Both the position numbers and the translations under genes were made by a program. From positions 192,958-256,957 of the forward strand of contig WMKK01000005.1 of the NCBI GenBank assembly GCA_012295225.1: a stretch of DNA of 64,000 bases. The letters run 5' to 3'. Origin of the DNA: Ostreococcus mediterraneus. Lineage: Eukaryota > Chlorophyta > Mamiellophyceae > Mamiellales > Bathycoccaceae. How positions within the stretch are numbered: the first letter of the stretch is position 1; each line of letters begins with the position of its first letter. Positions 17,901 through 29,737 of the stretch are shown here, one piece after another. Under the pieces are notes generated by a model. That model had not been told where the DNA came from. It made no database searches and worked only from the letters and a program-made list of their open reading frames with translations.

Positions 17901-20900
17901 TCTCCGAAGTGTCTCACCTTGAGGCTTTCGATCACCATTTGTCCTGCGAGGCTCATCTCGACGACTTTCAAGCGCGAGAACTTCTTGAGATAACTGAGTG
18001 ATTTCATTTCTCACTTTTTCGACTCGCTTATGACGCTCATCCTGCTCACCTAGTGCACTTAAGCACCTCGCAAGGGTATTACGAATCCATGCATGCGTTA
18101 AAACGTCGTTGCAGGCTTGTTCTAAATCATGCGATTTACGCCGCATCACCAACACTTGCTCGTACATCGGGTGACTGACGATATTTTTCAGCGTATGCAA
18201 GATGGCAAAAATCGTCAAGTCCGCCGTGAGCTGCCCAGGACCCCAGCCGAGGACAGTGTGAAGCTTGTAAAATCCGATAGCATGCAGAACAGAACAGTAA
18301 TCATCATCAAGACTGACATACCAATCACCAAGTAATCCTTCAAGAGGCGCTTGATACAACAGCACGGCACCGATGATGCACATGTTGTAAAACTGCAAAA
18401 TCTTGAATGAAATGCCTTCATCTTGTACGAGCGAATCTCGAGAACGCAAAAAGTAAAAAGAAAGCATCAAATAGCCAATGTGCAACAAGTCTCTCGAGCA
18501 CGTTCCGAATATGATGACCAGTAATAAAGCCCATTCGACTGAGTACCTGAGATAAAAGTAACGCAGCCATTCTAACACCGTCCACATTGAACTTGCATCC
18601 CAAGTTAAAGGGGCAAAAATGATATCAAAGTACGACGCCTCTTCGGTTCTTGCAGGCAAAAGAGCAATTTGAGTTGGGGTCTGTCTTGGAATCATACCCA
18701 TAATCAGCTCAATGACAGCTTCGTCATCTAATGATGTGGTGTCGGCTTGAGCGGCATCGACGGTCATCCTTGCTCGTTCTTCCAACGACGCCAAGATCGC
18801 GTCCATTCTGAGCTGACAAGCCGAGATGAAGAAAGCAATGAAATAGCCTAATATCATCTGCTTGCTGCACGGAATAACTGCGAGCCACTGTCTCGTTTCA
18901 CTATCAAGGTGAGCCTTTGGATCAACATCCGCGAGAAGAGAACGCATCGATGGCGACGATGGGCTGCCACCATCAATAGACGCGCGAACGATATCTATGG
19001 ACACCACATATTGCCACAAGACAACTAGTGCACATATTCCCGTGGTAAATCGCCACAGCATTAAACGATCTCTAGGTGACTTGGCAATTCTTGTGTTCAA
19101 CAAACTCCATGTCAAACCCAAGTACACAAGCGACAAAATATTTGTCGCCGCTATGCCAACAATTGCAAATGCAACGTACAGCGCACCAGGCATGAGATTT
19201 GCGAGTAATCCCTCGAGTAACTCGGGCGCTATTGACAATAACATCGAGATTTGACCAAAGTTAGTTTGCGCTTTCTCCTTCACGCGTCGTGTCAGTTCTC
19301 GACGAGCGCCGTCACTTGATGCTTCGTGTTCATCTTGGATTTGAGGATCACTGTCATAGCCGGACGATTCAGACGCACTGTCTCCTTGATCTTCGTCCAT
19401 TTCAATATCTTGCTCAACGAGATTGGCCTTACGTTTCATGAGAATGGCGCGCGTATCTCTTTGAGGCCAAAATAAATGGCAAGGTTCCGGAGAACACCCT
19501 GATTTCAACGCTGGTGGAAGCTTACTCAACCAAAATCTGGTCACCTTCGATAGTTCAACGGCACAAATAACAAGTATTGGGTAGCGCAGCATAGGTTCGT
19601 TATCGGGCCAAAAATTTGCAGTCGGGACAGGCCACTTGTGTGCGCCAATGAAAGTCAATATACTCCAGCTATCTCGACTTTGCATCCATTCAATCTTGTA
19701 AGCGTAGTCGATGATTGCAGATATCAAGGCAACCGTGCCCACCATTTCCGCAGGACCTTCAGTAGTTTTAAGAGAAAGTGTTGCAGCTATGAGGGCTGAC
19801 AACATCAGTAACCCTAATACATCTCTTCGTTCGATGCTAAATAGTATCGCAGTGAGGGCCACAGCCTTGCTTGCGTGAAGAATGATGAAGCGCTTGACGA
19901 GCGGGAAAAATCCAAGCTCCGTCACGGCCAATGGTAAACTTCTTCGTGCGGCGGGCAATTCAATGTTAGTAACAAGCCCAATTTGATAGAAATACGTCAC
20001 AACCAAAAGAATGCTTGGACCCAACAATTCAGTCATGAGCTGATTTGGTGGTACATTCTGAGCTAAACCAACAGTGTCTTGAAGGAAGTGTTTGAAGTCA
20101 TCCGTAAAGAGGAATATCTCATCCAATGGAAAGGCCCCGAATGCGTACCTGGCAGCCAAGTTCAATAAAGAGAACGTAAGAATTGCACGCCATCGTCGTG
20201 AAGAGCGATCGTCGTCAGAATGCCGTTTCACAAGTAATGTAACGCCAAGGAGCATGAGAAGCGCCAAGTTTATCAGGCTGCATTGTGAGGTCTCGATGGT
20301 CATCAGACCGACAGATATGACCAAGTATGAACCAAAACGCTTCACGATTTTGACACAAACTAACGACACTTCCAATACGATAGCCTTACCGAGAGCTACT
20401 AGGGCATTTAACTTTCCATCCCCATCCATCACCGCGTCAACGTCTTGTTCGGGCGCGAGCGCATCTAAAACTTTCTGTAAATACAAAACAATACAAATAA
20501 CCATAAGGATGCAAGCCAATGGTCCGGATGTATGGATTGAACTTGAATGTTCGAGACCCAAAACTCGAAGCGTGCTCTCCCACTCGGGACGGTCGACATC
20601 AAAAACATTCAGATGCTCATTCATTGCCCAGAGATACAAGACGGCGATTGAACCAGAAAGAATTTGCCCAGTGAGATGTAGAATTATGCGGTCCCCGGGC
20701 TTGATGATGTTGAACAAAAACGCGACTAACAAAGCAGCGTGAAGTAAATCAGCCTTCGAAAGGGCGACAATCCAAAGTGCGAATGGTACCAAAAGATGCG
20801 ATATTAACTGCACCAGTGGTCTATCCCACATCGAATTCTGTGTACTGTACGATGTGTTATGATCGAGTTCGAGATCATCCAAAGGGAAAAATTCTACTAT

Positions 20901-22415
20901 ATCGCCATCTTGAATATTTCCTTCGAGAACCTCATCCGTTGGAGTGTTCTTCGCGTGTGTAGTGAGCCAACCAACAAAACAAAGAGACGCTACCAAAGTG
21001 CCCATGTAGCAAGCGTTTATCCCAGACTGCTCGCCATTGTGTGCGGGGATAGCACCAAAGATCTCTAAAAGCAACAGCAACTTATCATTCATTGATGACA
21101 TCATAGCTGGCGGAATACAAAGTAATACGTACTCGCATACACACCAAACTGTGAGATAAGTAAAAATCAATGGCCCATAAATGCTAGCGAACGCAGCGTG
21201 CTTCACTGGACGCACAATGAGAAACAACCCAAGCAGCAGCATGGGATACGCCACAATATTTACTACGAACAACGACGCGATGAGCATTGAGAAGCCGACT
21301 AAAATCCCACCAAATCTCGCAAGCAACCGCGCCACTATTGTCACCTTGATTTCCTCATTTTGAGCAATAAAGTCTGATGTCTCTCCTTCTATCAAAGGTT
21401 GTCTCAGATCGTCGTTTTCTTCACCTCGCACCGATGAGACGCGTCTATTACTATGTGATTCAACGGCGCAGAGTCCCATAAATACTCCACCAACTGCTAA
21501 TATTTGACCCAAACGCAAAAGTCTAGATAACGGACCCTCGCTCTTGTCCATTGAATACAAACCCAAAAACTGCGCCGAAGATACTCTTGCAGCCTTCTGC
21601 AACTCAGGAAGCTGATACATGTAAATAGCTACAAAATGTATTGCGGTGTAGCACAAACACCCCATCGTCGCGCTCGACGGAAGGTTTAACAATTTTTCAC
21701 TCGCCTTGTGTAGACGCCCACTTCGGCTACGATACAACTCAGATATACAAAATGCGACGACGAACAGTAAGTACACCAACGATGGCAACGATGGCACTGT
21801 AACCGCGGCAAATGCCGCTGAAGCAACTGTCAATCTTAGCACGATAGTCGCCGAATACATCGCATCTGCGTCACTGACTGCGGCTCCGCCAAGTTCACCA
21901 GTGGAAGCACGGTGCGCATACAATTTCATGGCCGCCGTAATGGCAATACCAAAGTACGGAACAAAAAACAGTACATAATCGGTGATTCCATCTAAGCGTC
22001 CAAAGCCTAAATATCTCAGCGTGCTCGCTTGCCAATCGTTATGTGGCCACGTATTCCCAAAACCAACGTACGCGCTCTGCGTTACGCAATTACCTAACAA
22101 CACAAACATACAAAGCCCTAAAACCACCCACCAGACATCTCTATGCATGCGGCTAAGCGTATTCCCGCTATATCCTCCTCCATACACGCGTTCGATGGCA
22201 AACGCGATGAGAAATCCGAAACTCTGCAACGCGGGCAAAAAAATAGTGTTAGTAAAGTTAGACGCTGTGCGTGCAATGAACGCGCAGATTAACGCGTGGA
22301 ATATCGCGACAATTCAAACACGCACCAGTATCGACGGTCTTTGTTCCGCAGCGTGTATGCACACCGCGAAGAGCAACATCGCACTCGACGCCATGCCTAA
22401 AAGATCGTTGGCCAT
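14967..22415 (-). CDS. PIEZO: Piezo-type mechanosensitive ion channel, two exons
   Basis: Huge membrane protein of 2,448 residues: exon 1 at 22326-22415 (MANDLLGMASS..., 30 codons), a 102-bp intron at 22224-22325 (GTGCGT...TTGCAG, branch CTAAC), then one uninterrupted exon 14967-22223. An in-frame stop lies upstream of the exon-1 ATG. Dozens of hydrophobic helices with charged linkers fit Piezo blades. The C-terminal pore module is diagnostic: QIRSGYPKEV, the anchor SIPFMYELRVLLEYACTDSA and DWLKVENI (~residue 2,000), an extracellular cap, the pore helix GVYVVYILTLASIVRGFTNN (~2,350), then LISLCSDIYRAR and EERLYWLLIRIYRSP at the end. It is a stretch-gated cation channel, possibly in plasma membrane or, as in land plants, the vacuole. 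Confidence 0.93.
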
Positions 22416-22480
22416 CTTGTCACACACGTGATGATTATCACAAGTGGCTCAGCGAGCGCACGTGTATCGTGACGACAGCG

Positions 22481-22500
22481 ACGAACGAACGAACGAACGA
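22481..22500. repeat. (ACGA)5 microsatellite in the Piezo/DUF819 divergent promoter
   Basis: Five perfect ACGA units lying in the 150-bp space between the Piezo and DUF819 start codons. Simple repeat, no assigned function. Confidence 0.9.
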
Positions 22501-22565
22501 TAACGCGTGCGTATGCGTTCTATCGTGCGCACGTCCTCGATTCTAACTCGTCGCCGTCCACGAGA

Positions 22566-23990
22566 ATGCGTGTCGCTCGCGCAGTGAATTGTGTCGTCAC
22601 AGCGCGCTGTGCGTTCTGCTCGCGTGCAGCGTCCTCATCCGTGATGAGGACGATGTTGACGTTGAAGAGGTCGTCACGAGGCATAGCGCAACCTAGAAGA
22701 CGTCTCGATGTTAGTCGTGCGCGTGTGATGACGCGCGCGGGACATGCGACGCATCGCATGGGCGCCGCGGTGCGCGACACGCGTTGCGGGACACCATTCG
22801 TCACCCAACCGAGGCCGAGGACGGTGATGATGTCCATGGTGACGAGTCCAGAAGGTGTCATGGCTACTCTTACATCACTCGCCGTGGTTGGACAAGCGTT
22901 GGAAGATAACACGACGATTGGTGGACGCGTGACTGGAGTAATTCTAACCATGGCTGCTGCGTGCGCGTTCTCAACGCTCAACGTCTTACCGATGACGAGT
23001 GTCGTGTACGACACCGTGTGGTCGCTATTAATGCCTCTAGGGGTTATTTTGGCGTTAATCAGCACCAAAATTCGCGGTATCGAAGCTGAGGATATAGATG
23101 TACTGAAGGCGTTTGGCGTGGGCGCGGTGGGGACAGTTATCGGCACGTGCGTCGCTTTCATGGCGTGTGGCAAGTTACTCGGCGCGTTTGGCTGGAAAAT
23201 AGCAGGGAGTTTGTGCGCGAGCTACATTGGTGGGTCTATGAATTTTGCATCCACTGCACACGCGTTGGATATCGTTGGCTCCGGAGGACAGGGGTTATTA
23301 ACAGCCGGTATGGCGGCGGATAACATCGCCATGTGCGCATATCTCTCAGTGTTGATGCTCATACCCGCAGTTGGTCCGAGTGACCCATGTGTAGATGGCA
23401 TGCAGGAGTGTGAGATAGAATACCAGCCCACAAAAGCGTCGATTGCGTGCGCTATCGCAACATCTCTAATCGTACTTCGAGGATCACAGATGTTTGCCAC
23501 GTTTGTCGGGCAGCCGAATCTAAGTCTAGGCTTCGCGTGCATCTTTGCGCCGTGCGTCGCTCTCGTTGCGCGGGGCATGTCAAAGCTGAGCAAAAGCGTT
23601 CCAGAGAATTTATGCAGTATTTTAAGCTTTGCTGGAGCACAAAATATTAGTGGGGCGCTGATGCTTGTGTTTTTTGCGACTCTTGGGGCGAATGCCGATT
23701 TGCGCACAATTGCCGTCTCTGGTTTACCCATGGCGTTGTTCATTACAATTCAGCTCGCCACGCAACTTGTATTCTCCTTATTAGTCGGACATGTCGTGTT
23801 AAAATTGCCTTTGTGGGCGTGCATCATCAGTGCAAACTCCAATGTCGGAGGCCCGGCGACGGCGGCAGCGATGGCCGCCGCAAGAAGATGGGATAGAGCA
23901 GTCAATCCAGCCATACTAACTGGAACAATTGGGTACTCCATAGCGACTTTAATTGGCGTACAGGTTGGGAGATTCTTAGCTTTAGCGTAG
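22566..23990 (+). CDS. DUF819-family multi-pass membrane protein, probably plastid
   Basis: 474 residues. The first ~95 are rich in Arg, Ser, Thr and Ala without a clear acidic patch, like a plastid presequence. The rest is ~10 membrane helices with DUF819 (YjcL-like) signatures: TSVVYDTVWSLLMPLGVILAL, ASYIGGSMNFASTAHAL, AGMAADNIAMCAYLSVLMLIP, and near the end ISANSNVGGPATAAAMAAARRW followed by GTIGYSIATLIGVQVG. DUF819 proteins occur in cyanobacteria, other bacteria and plastid-bearing eukaryotes. They resemble secondary transporters, but I know no established substrate. The start is uncertain within the presequence. Divergent from Piezo, convergent with SMC4 (65 bp). Confidence 0.85.
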   Translation: MRVARAVNCVVTARCAFCSRAASSSVMRTMLTLKRSSRGIAQPRRRLDVSRARVMTRAGHATHRMGAAVRDTRCGTPFVTQPRPRTVMMSMVTSPEGVMATLTSLAVVGQALEDNTTIGGRVTGVILTMAAACAFSTLNVLPMTSVVYDTVWSLLMPLGVILALISTKIRGIEAEDIDVLKAFGVGAVGTVIGTCVAFMACGKLLGAFGWKIAGSLCASYIGGSMNFASTAHALDIVGSGGQGLLTAGMAADNIAMCAYLSVLMLIPAVGPSDPCVDGMQECEIEYQPTKASIACAIATSLIVLRGSQMFATFVGQPNLSLGFACIFAPCVALVARGMSKLSKSVPENLCSILSFAGAQNISGALMLVFFATLGANADLRTIAVSGLPMALFITIQLATQLVFSLLVGHVVLKLPLWACIISANSNVGGPATAAAMAAARRWDRAVNPAILTGTIGYSIATLIGVQVGRFLALA

Positions 23991-24055
23991 CAATAGATTA
24001 GAATGCATGTATTTTAGCTATCTTATGAGATACAGTTGAACTAGTAGAACATTGT

Positions 24056-27000
24056 TTAAGCAAGAAGTGCCCGCGGTTGAGAGAGAGGCGGCGTGTTTTC
24101 TGTTTGCTGCGCCACTTCGCGCGCTTCAAGTTCTTTTGCGCCAACCTTGAACGCACCCGGATTGATTGCCACAGTCTTTGTCGTGTTATTTGTCTTGTAC
24201 ACGCCGACCAGTCTATCGGCGAGTTCGAACATATTGTTACGGAGAGAAATAATCACAAACTGCGCGTTCTTTGTGCGTTCCTTGATGTAGTGGCCAACAA
24301 TCGAAACATTTTTGAAATCCAACGCCGCATCGATTTCATCCATCACATACAACGGTGTGGGCTTGTAATGGTGCAGCGCAAACACTAATGCAAGAGAAGA
24401 GAGCGTCTTTTCACCACCAGATAAGTTGGCAATGTTCTTCCAGCTCTTCTTTGGCGGGCGCACGCTAAACACGATGCCTTCTGAGAAGGGATCAAGTGAA
24501 TCAACAAGTTCAAGTTCGGCGTCACCACCAAGGGTAATCATTTGATACATCTCTTTCAGTTTAAGAGAAATGATATTGAACCCATCCATGAACTCATTGA
24601 GACGTTTTTGTCTCAATCTGTCGTACTCTTCACGCGTGCTGTCACGTTCTTCAGTCGCCGCGCTCAATTCTGCAACGCGCTCGGCGTATTCCTCAGCCTT
24701 CTTTGCGAACGCCTCGATAGATGACATGTCAGGTTTTGCAATCGCGAGCTCCTCTTCCAAGATTACAGCCTTTTCTTGCATCTCGTCTGTGGTGTGATCA
24801 GCGAGTTGTTCATCATTCAGAAGTTCTGGGAGCTCATCCTCGGCGTACAGAGCTGCACGCTCCTTTGTGACCTTGGTCAACTCCTTGTTCCAGTGCTTCT
24901 CTTTATTCTTGTTTTCTTTTTCCACAACAGAGAGATCATCCAACTTAGCTTGAATATCGACCTCAACTCCACGAATAGTACCAACGATCTTCATAATTTC
25001 ATCGAGAACTTTGTTCGCCTCTGAGCATTCACTCGCCTTCGCATCGACGAGAGCACGAAGTTCACTTTGAGACTCCACGACAGCAGCGGCGCCGTCCTCG
25101 AGGTCCTTGAATTCACCCTTAATGCGTTCCATGTCAGCTTTGATTTTTTCAACTTCGGCTTGACCTTCTTCAACAGCCTTGGCGAGGCGAACAGTGGTCT
25201 TCTCATGCGACTTGGCCTTGGCGCGCTTTTCAGTCACAGCATCAGACGCTGCAGTAATACCGGTTGTGAGGTCCTTCACAATTGCCCGTTGCTTGCGTAA
25301 ACCTTCGCCACCGACGTTGTTCATGGTTTCTTTCAACGCCTCTTCCTTCTTTTTCAAAGCAGCCGCACCAGCCATGACTTCATCAAGAACCACCTTGGCC
25401 TTCTCAACCTCGTTGTCGAGTCGCTTGAGTTCTGCAGCGTCATCCTTGCTCGCTTCATGCGCAGCTTCGAGTTCTCCAAGGCGTCCTGATAAGTCGGTCG
25501 CCTTAGACTCTGCTGCCGCGTATTCAGCTTTCAATTTCGGAAGTGCGCGCTCAATTTTGTTCACAGTCGCTTCAGCGTCACGAGCTTCTTGAAGAGCCTC
25601 GAGTGCAACCTTACGCGAACGCTCGTAGAGGACGCCCGCCTTCTCAAGTTCCTTCTCAGCATTCTTGATTTCTTTCGCCACTTCAGCAGGATCTTCAAAA
25701 GTCGGTGCTTCGTTACCAATGCGCATTTTCCCACCTCTGGAGGGTTTGCCACCACCAGACATCGTACCACTCGTCTCAAATACCTGGCCTTGTAACGTGA
25801 CAACACGGTGGCGCTTCTGCCCATATGCCAAGCGCGAGGCTTGCGAAATGTCTTCAGCTACGCACGTATCATGAAGTGCATGATAGAATGCGACTGCCAA
25901 ACGCTCTTCCGCGGGTTTGATCAAATCAATCAATCTTGGCGCACCTTCAGGAATCGAAGGCTTTTGCTGAACCCGTTGCGCGTTGTGCGCTTGCCTCTCA
26001 AGAATTGTACAAGTCACACGACCGAGATTGTTACGACGAAGATACTCCACCACTCGCTGAGCGTCAGAAGCAGTCTCGACAACAATATTATCCAAGGCGC
26101 CAGTCGACGAAGAAACGGCGATGTCGTATTTTTTGTCGATAGCACCAAGGTCTCCGAGACGACCGATGACGCCTCTGAGTGCACCGGCAGCTTGCGCATC
26201 AAGCAAAGCTTTCGCAATCGAGCCTGTGCTTTGCTCAATCTCGGCTGCAGTACGACGCTGCTCCAGTTTACCCCGAAGTTCGCGAGTCTCAGCTTGCGCG
26301 GCGATTTCCTTCTCCTTGGCAGCAGCTTCAGCCACCCGAGCCTTTTCAACGCGCATGCTTTCTTGTGCTAACGTCGCTTCTTCTTCGGAAATGGTCTTCT
26401 TAAGCTCCGTAGCCTTCTTGAGAGCGGTCGCTTGACCTTCACGAGCTGAGTTCAAAGATTTTTCGGCATCGGCATGCTTTTCGAGAAGCAAAGCTCGCTC
26501 TGCAGTGGCGACGTTGTATTCACCTTGCGCGTTGGCGAGCTTGCCTTCCCAAGGTTGCAATTCCTTTTGTACTTGATCAAGTTCAGCACCGATTTTCGCC
26601 ATCTCGCCCTTTAAGCTGTCCAACAAAGCGTCTAAAGCACCTTCTTCTTTCTCTTGACGCGCTTCAAGCTCGGCTTTTTTGGCCTCGAGAGCAGGAACAG
26701 CCTTGTCAATCTCGGTGCATTCGTCAGCCATTTGCTTTTGTTTTTCGACATCCTTGGCAAGCTTTGCTTCAATCTTCTTGACGTTCGCCTTCATGTGCTT
26801 CAAATCCTCTCGGTACTTGATATCTTTACGCTCGAATTCAGCGTAATCTTTCACACTTTGATCGAGCTCCGCTTGGACCTTGGTGAGTTCTCCAATGAGT
26901 TCCTTGTGCCGCGCCTCTTTTGCCTTCAACTCATCTTCGTGTTCAGAGTGCTTAGCGCGCTCCTCCTCGAGCTTTTCATTCAGCGCGTTCTTGTTCTCTT

Positions 27001-27929
27001 GAATCGTCGTCAGGTTGGCTTGAGTTTCCTTGATAAACAGCTGATACATGGTCGATCGAGTGGATAAGAGATCCTTTTCCTTTTCAATAAAGGCTTCAGC
27101 TTCTGCCTTGATGATAGCCAACGCGTCTTTTTCATCCTCAACCAATTTTAAGCGGTTCACCATCACATCACGCTGCTCGTTGAGCTCTTCCAACTTCTTA
27201 CTCGCCGCCTCAATGGGTTCCACGTATTGTAACGTCCCGATAATATCTTCCAAGTACTCTAATAACCCTTCATCCCCAGGCGCCGCGCCCTTTGGCTTCA
27301 TCATGGAAATTTGTTCAACTTCCCCCTGAAGGATTAAGAATCGATTGTTGTTCAAGTCTACATCTTTCGCTTTCAACAGCGTTGTGACTTCGGTAAACGA
27401 GCTCGTCTTATCGTTGACAAAATATTTGCTCGAGTTGTTCCTGTACGCCTCGCGCGCGATGACGAAATCAGAGTTTGGTACAATGTCGTATCCTTCCTCG
27501 TCATCGACGTGGTCGACGATTTCGTGAAAGTGCACCTCCACTCGCGCAAAGTCGAGGTTTCTGAAATCTGTCGAGTTGTGAATCAACTCGCTCACTTTGT
27601 TTAAACGCAATTGTTTCGCTCGTTTACCAAACACAAACATCATAGCGTCGATAACGTTCGACTTCCCGCTCCCGTTTGGGCCAACGACAGATGAGAAGGA
27701 CTACGCGCGCGCATTAAAACGTTAGTCACACATACGCACACACATGCACGCACGCGTACGCACACACGAACGATGCAATCAAAGACAACACACATACCTT
27801 GTGAAACGGTCCCACGTGCTGAGCCCCGGCGTAGGATTTAAAGTTTTCCAAAACCATCTTTTTAATCGCCAGTCTCGGTTTCGGCGCCTTCGTCCCCTCG
27901 GCGCCATCGCGTTCGTGTGCTGCCGTCAT
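24056..27929 (-). CDS. SMC4: Condensin subunit SMC4, two exons
   Basis: Exon 1 is 27798-27929 (MTAAHERDG... to HVGPFHK) and exon 2 24056-27700; intron 27701-27797 (97 bp, GTATGT...CGTAG, branch-like ACTAAC). Total 1,258 residues, normal for SMC4. Splicing restores the N-terminal ATPase half: MVLENFKSYAG in exon 1, and Walker A GPNGSGKSNVIDA at the start of exon 2. Two long coiled coils flank a hinge (~residues 550-720, with LGDLGAIDKKYDIAVSSS). At the C-terminus come signature NLSGGEKTLSSLAL and Walker B YVMDEIDAALD. The phrase DPFSEGIVFSVRPPKKSWKNI is typical of SMC4. With SMC2 it drives mitotic chromosome condensation. The longest single-exon frame misses Walker A. Confidence 0.94.
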
Positions 27930-28386
27930 GATGTCACGCGCACGTCGTCGTATGTTTAGGTGCACGTACACAAGGTTGTCTACACCCTACGCGTCGTTCA
28001 CTGCCGCCTCTCCCGTCGTCGTCGTCGCCTCGCTCGTCAACACGTCGTCGTCTACACCGGGCGCGACACGCGATACAAACGGACTCTAGTTGTTCCCCTC
28101 TGCCCCTCTTGATGCGCGATGTATGTTATCTCATCTACTAAGAGTTTTAGTGCTTATTATATGTGACACAAAAACGAGTGCCCGTGTTCTGGTCATGATT
28201 GGTGCACGCCCCCTACTCGATAAAAACCCAACCGCGCCATTTGTCCGATGAATTTTAAATTTCAAATTTCACCTGTTTCGCGGTCGCGATGCGCGCGATG
28301 CAGGTGACGACGACGACGACGACGACGACGGGGGCGAGGTGCGGCGAGCGCGTCATAACAACGCGTGCGCATACACACCCGAGACG
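27930..28386. promoter_or_regulatory. Divergent promoter region between SMC4 and the MT-A70 gene
   Basis: 457 bp. A relatively AT-balanced core (about 28090-28270) lies between GTC/GAC-rich edges. TTTAAATTTCAAATTTC at 28253-28269 is a short AT-rich, partly palindromic tract. No RNA or protein gene is supported. Confidence 0.5.
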
Positions 28387-29679
28387 ATGACGGAGGTTGC
28401 GCGGCCGAAACGCAAGGCGAGCGCGAGCTTGAGAGCGCGCACGTCGCGAGGCAACACCGCGCCCTCGAGTGCGCACTATGTTGGTTACGTTCAAGACGAC
28501 GAGACACCGGAAATGATTATGAAGAAGTTTGAAGAGATGGAGCGGATTCGACAACAGGCTCGCGCGGGTGCAGAGAACGGCGATGAAGCAAAGGAGACGA
28601 CTGCGAGCGCTGAAGAAGGTGATGAAGAAGGCCTTGATGAAGAGCAACTCAAAGAGTTGTTCAGAAACACATCGACGTTTACGGTGAAAGAGGCGATGTT
28701 TGAAACGAGCGAGTTATTTGGTACGATTGGAGATCTCGATGAAGCCATGTACTTTTCCGACGATGACGGAGAAATGCAAGACGAGTTTTGGGAAGCACTC
28801 ACGGGTCGCAAGCGTAAGGGTAAAAAGTCGCGCGGTGGGCCGCGCATTCCGCGCGCGCCCAAGGCGCCGCGTGAGCCCAAGGCGGCGGCATCGCATATGA
28901 TTACCGCTTATAACTCTGACCAAGGATTATTTTTGAGAAAGAAGAAATTTATTGATCCAGCGGAGCCATACATTATTAAGGTGCCGCCTCACCCGATTCC
29001 GGTGAGCTGGGGTCGAGTCATTGAGCCATACGTGCCAAAATCTGAGCGCTTGGCCAAACTTGAAGCTACGCCGGATTGCTTCCACTGGCAAACGAACATT
29101 AAGAGCCTGAAGTACGAAGAGCTTGGGAACGACTTTTTGGGTGTGTTGATGAATCCGCCTTGGGATATTGAAGACTCTCCCGATCGCGGCGATGTTACTC
29201 TTGAAGACATTGCAAAGATTCCGCTCGAAAAGCTCACACCGCTTGGTTTCATCTTCATTTGGGTTGAAAAGGAAAACTTGTCCAAGGTTTGCGATATTAT
29301 GGATCAGAAGAACTTTGTGTACGTGGAAAACTTGACCTGGGTGCAGCTTGAACCGAACAACACGATTGTGCAATCTGCCGCGCGTTATTTGGGTCGTTCT
29401 CACCGCACTATGCTCATCTTTAGAAGAGACGTGCGCGACAAGCGATTCATTGCAGGGAAGAAGATTGAATTACGTCATCAACGCAACTCAGATGTGACAC
29501 TTGATATTGTGCAAACGACTTCCACTGGCCGGCGCGCCATTCCGGAACACGTGTACAAGTCGATTGAAACGTTGTTACCGACTGCGTATGAACCAGGCAC
29601 GCCGGGCAAGCTGCTCGAGTTGTGGGCTGAGCCAGGTGCTCGTCGCGCTGGGTGGACGTCTGTTGCCGACTCCCCTTAG
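28387..29679 (+). CDS. MT-A70 family N6-adenine methyltransferase with NPPW motif
   Basis: 430 residues from the ATG at 28387 (MTEVARPKRKAS), 16 codons into the longest frame. Acidic/basic N-terminal ~150 residues, then the MT-A70 fold: a FHWQTNIKSLKYEELGNDFLGVLMNPPWDIED block with catalytic NPPW (~residue 260), LGFIFIWVEKENLSKVCDIM, LTWVQLEPNN and RSHRTMLIFRRDV with GRRAIPEHVYKSIETLLP near the end. The family makes m6A in mRNA (METTL3/METTL14) or 6mA in DNA (ciliate MTA1, METTL4). NPPW rather than DPPW, and the lack of METTL3 zinc fingers, point away from METTL3; the block also differs from METTL14, whose equivalent is EPPL. Whether the target is RNA or DNA cannot be told from sequence. Presence of a substitutable catalytic N suggests activity. 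Confidence 0.86.
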   Translation: MTEVARPKRKASASLRARTSRGNTAPSSAHYVGYVQDDETPEMIMKKFEEMERIRQQARAGAENGDEAKETTASAEEGDEEGLDEEQLKELFRNTSTFTVKEAMFETSELFGTIGDLDEAMYFSDDDGEMQDEFWEALTGRKRKGKKSRGGPRIPRAPKAPREPKAAASHMITAYNSDQGLFLRKKKFIDPAEPYIIKVPPHPIPVSWGRVIEPYVPKSERLAKLEATPDCFHWQTNIKSLKYEELGNDFLGVLMNPPWDIEDSPDRGDVTLEDIAKIPLEKLTPLGFIFIWVEKENLSKVCDIMDQKNFVYVENLTWVQLEPNNTIVQSAARYLGRSHRTMLIFRRDVRDKRFIAGKKIELRHQRNSDVTLDIVQTTSTGRRAIPEHVYKSIETLLPTAYEPGTPGKLLELWAEPGARRAGWTSVADSP

Positions 29680-29737
29680 TCTAGACTTAATCACGATGTT
29701 AATAAATAGCTACTTACTTGAGTATACAGTCGATTTT

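Noticed and set aside
21982-22431. 149-codon plus-strand frame opposite the Piezo 5' end
   Set aside because: It is antisense to the Piezo first exon, intron and start of exon 2, with no recognisable domain.
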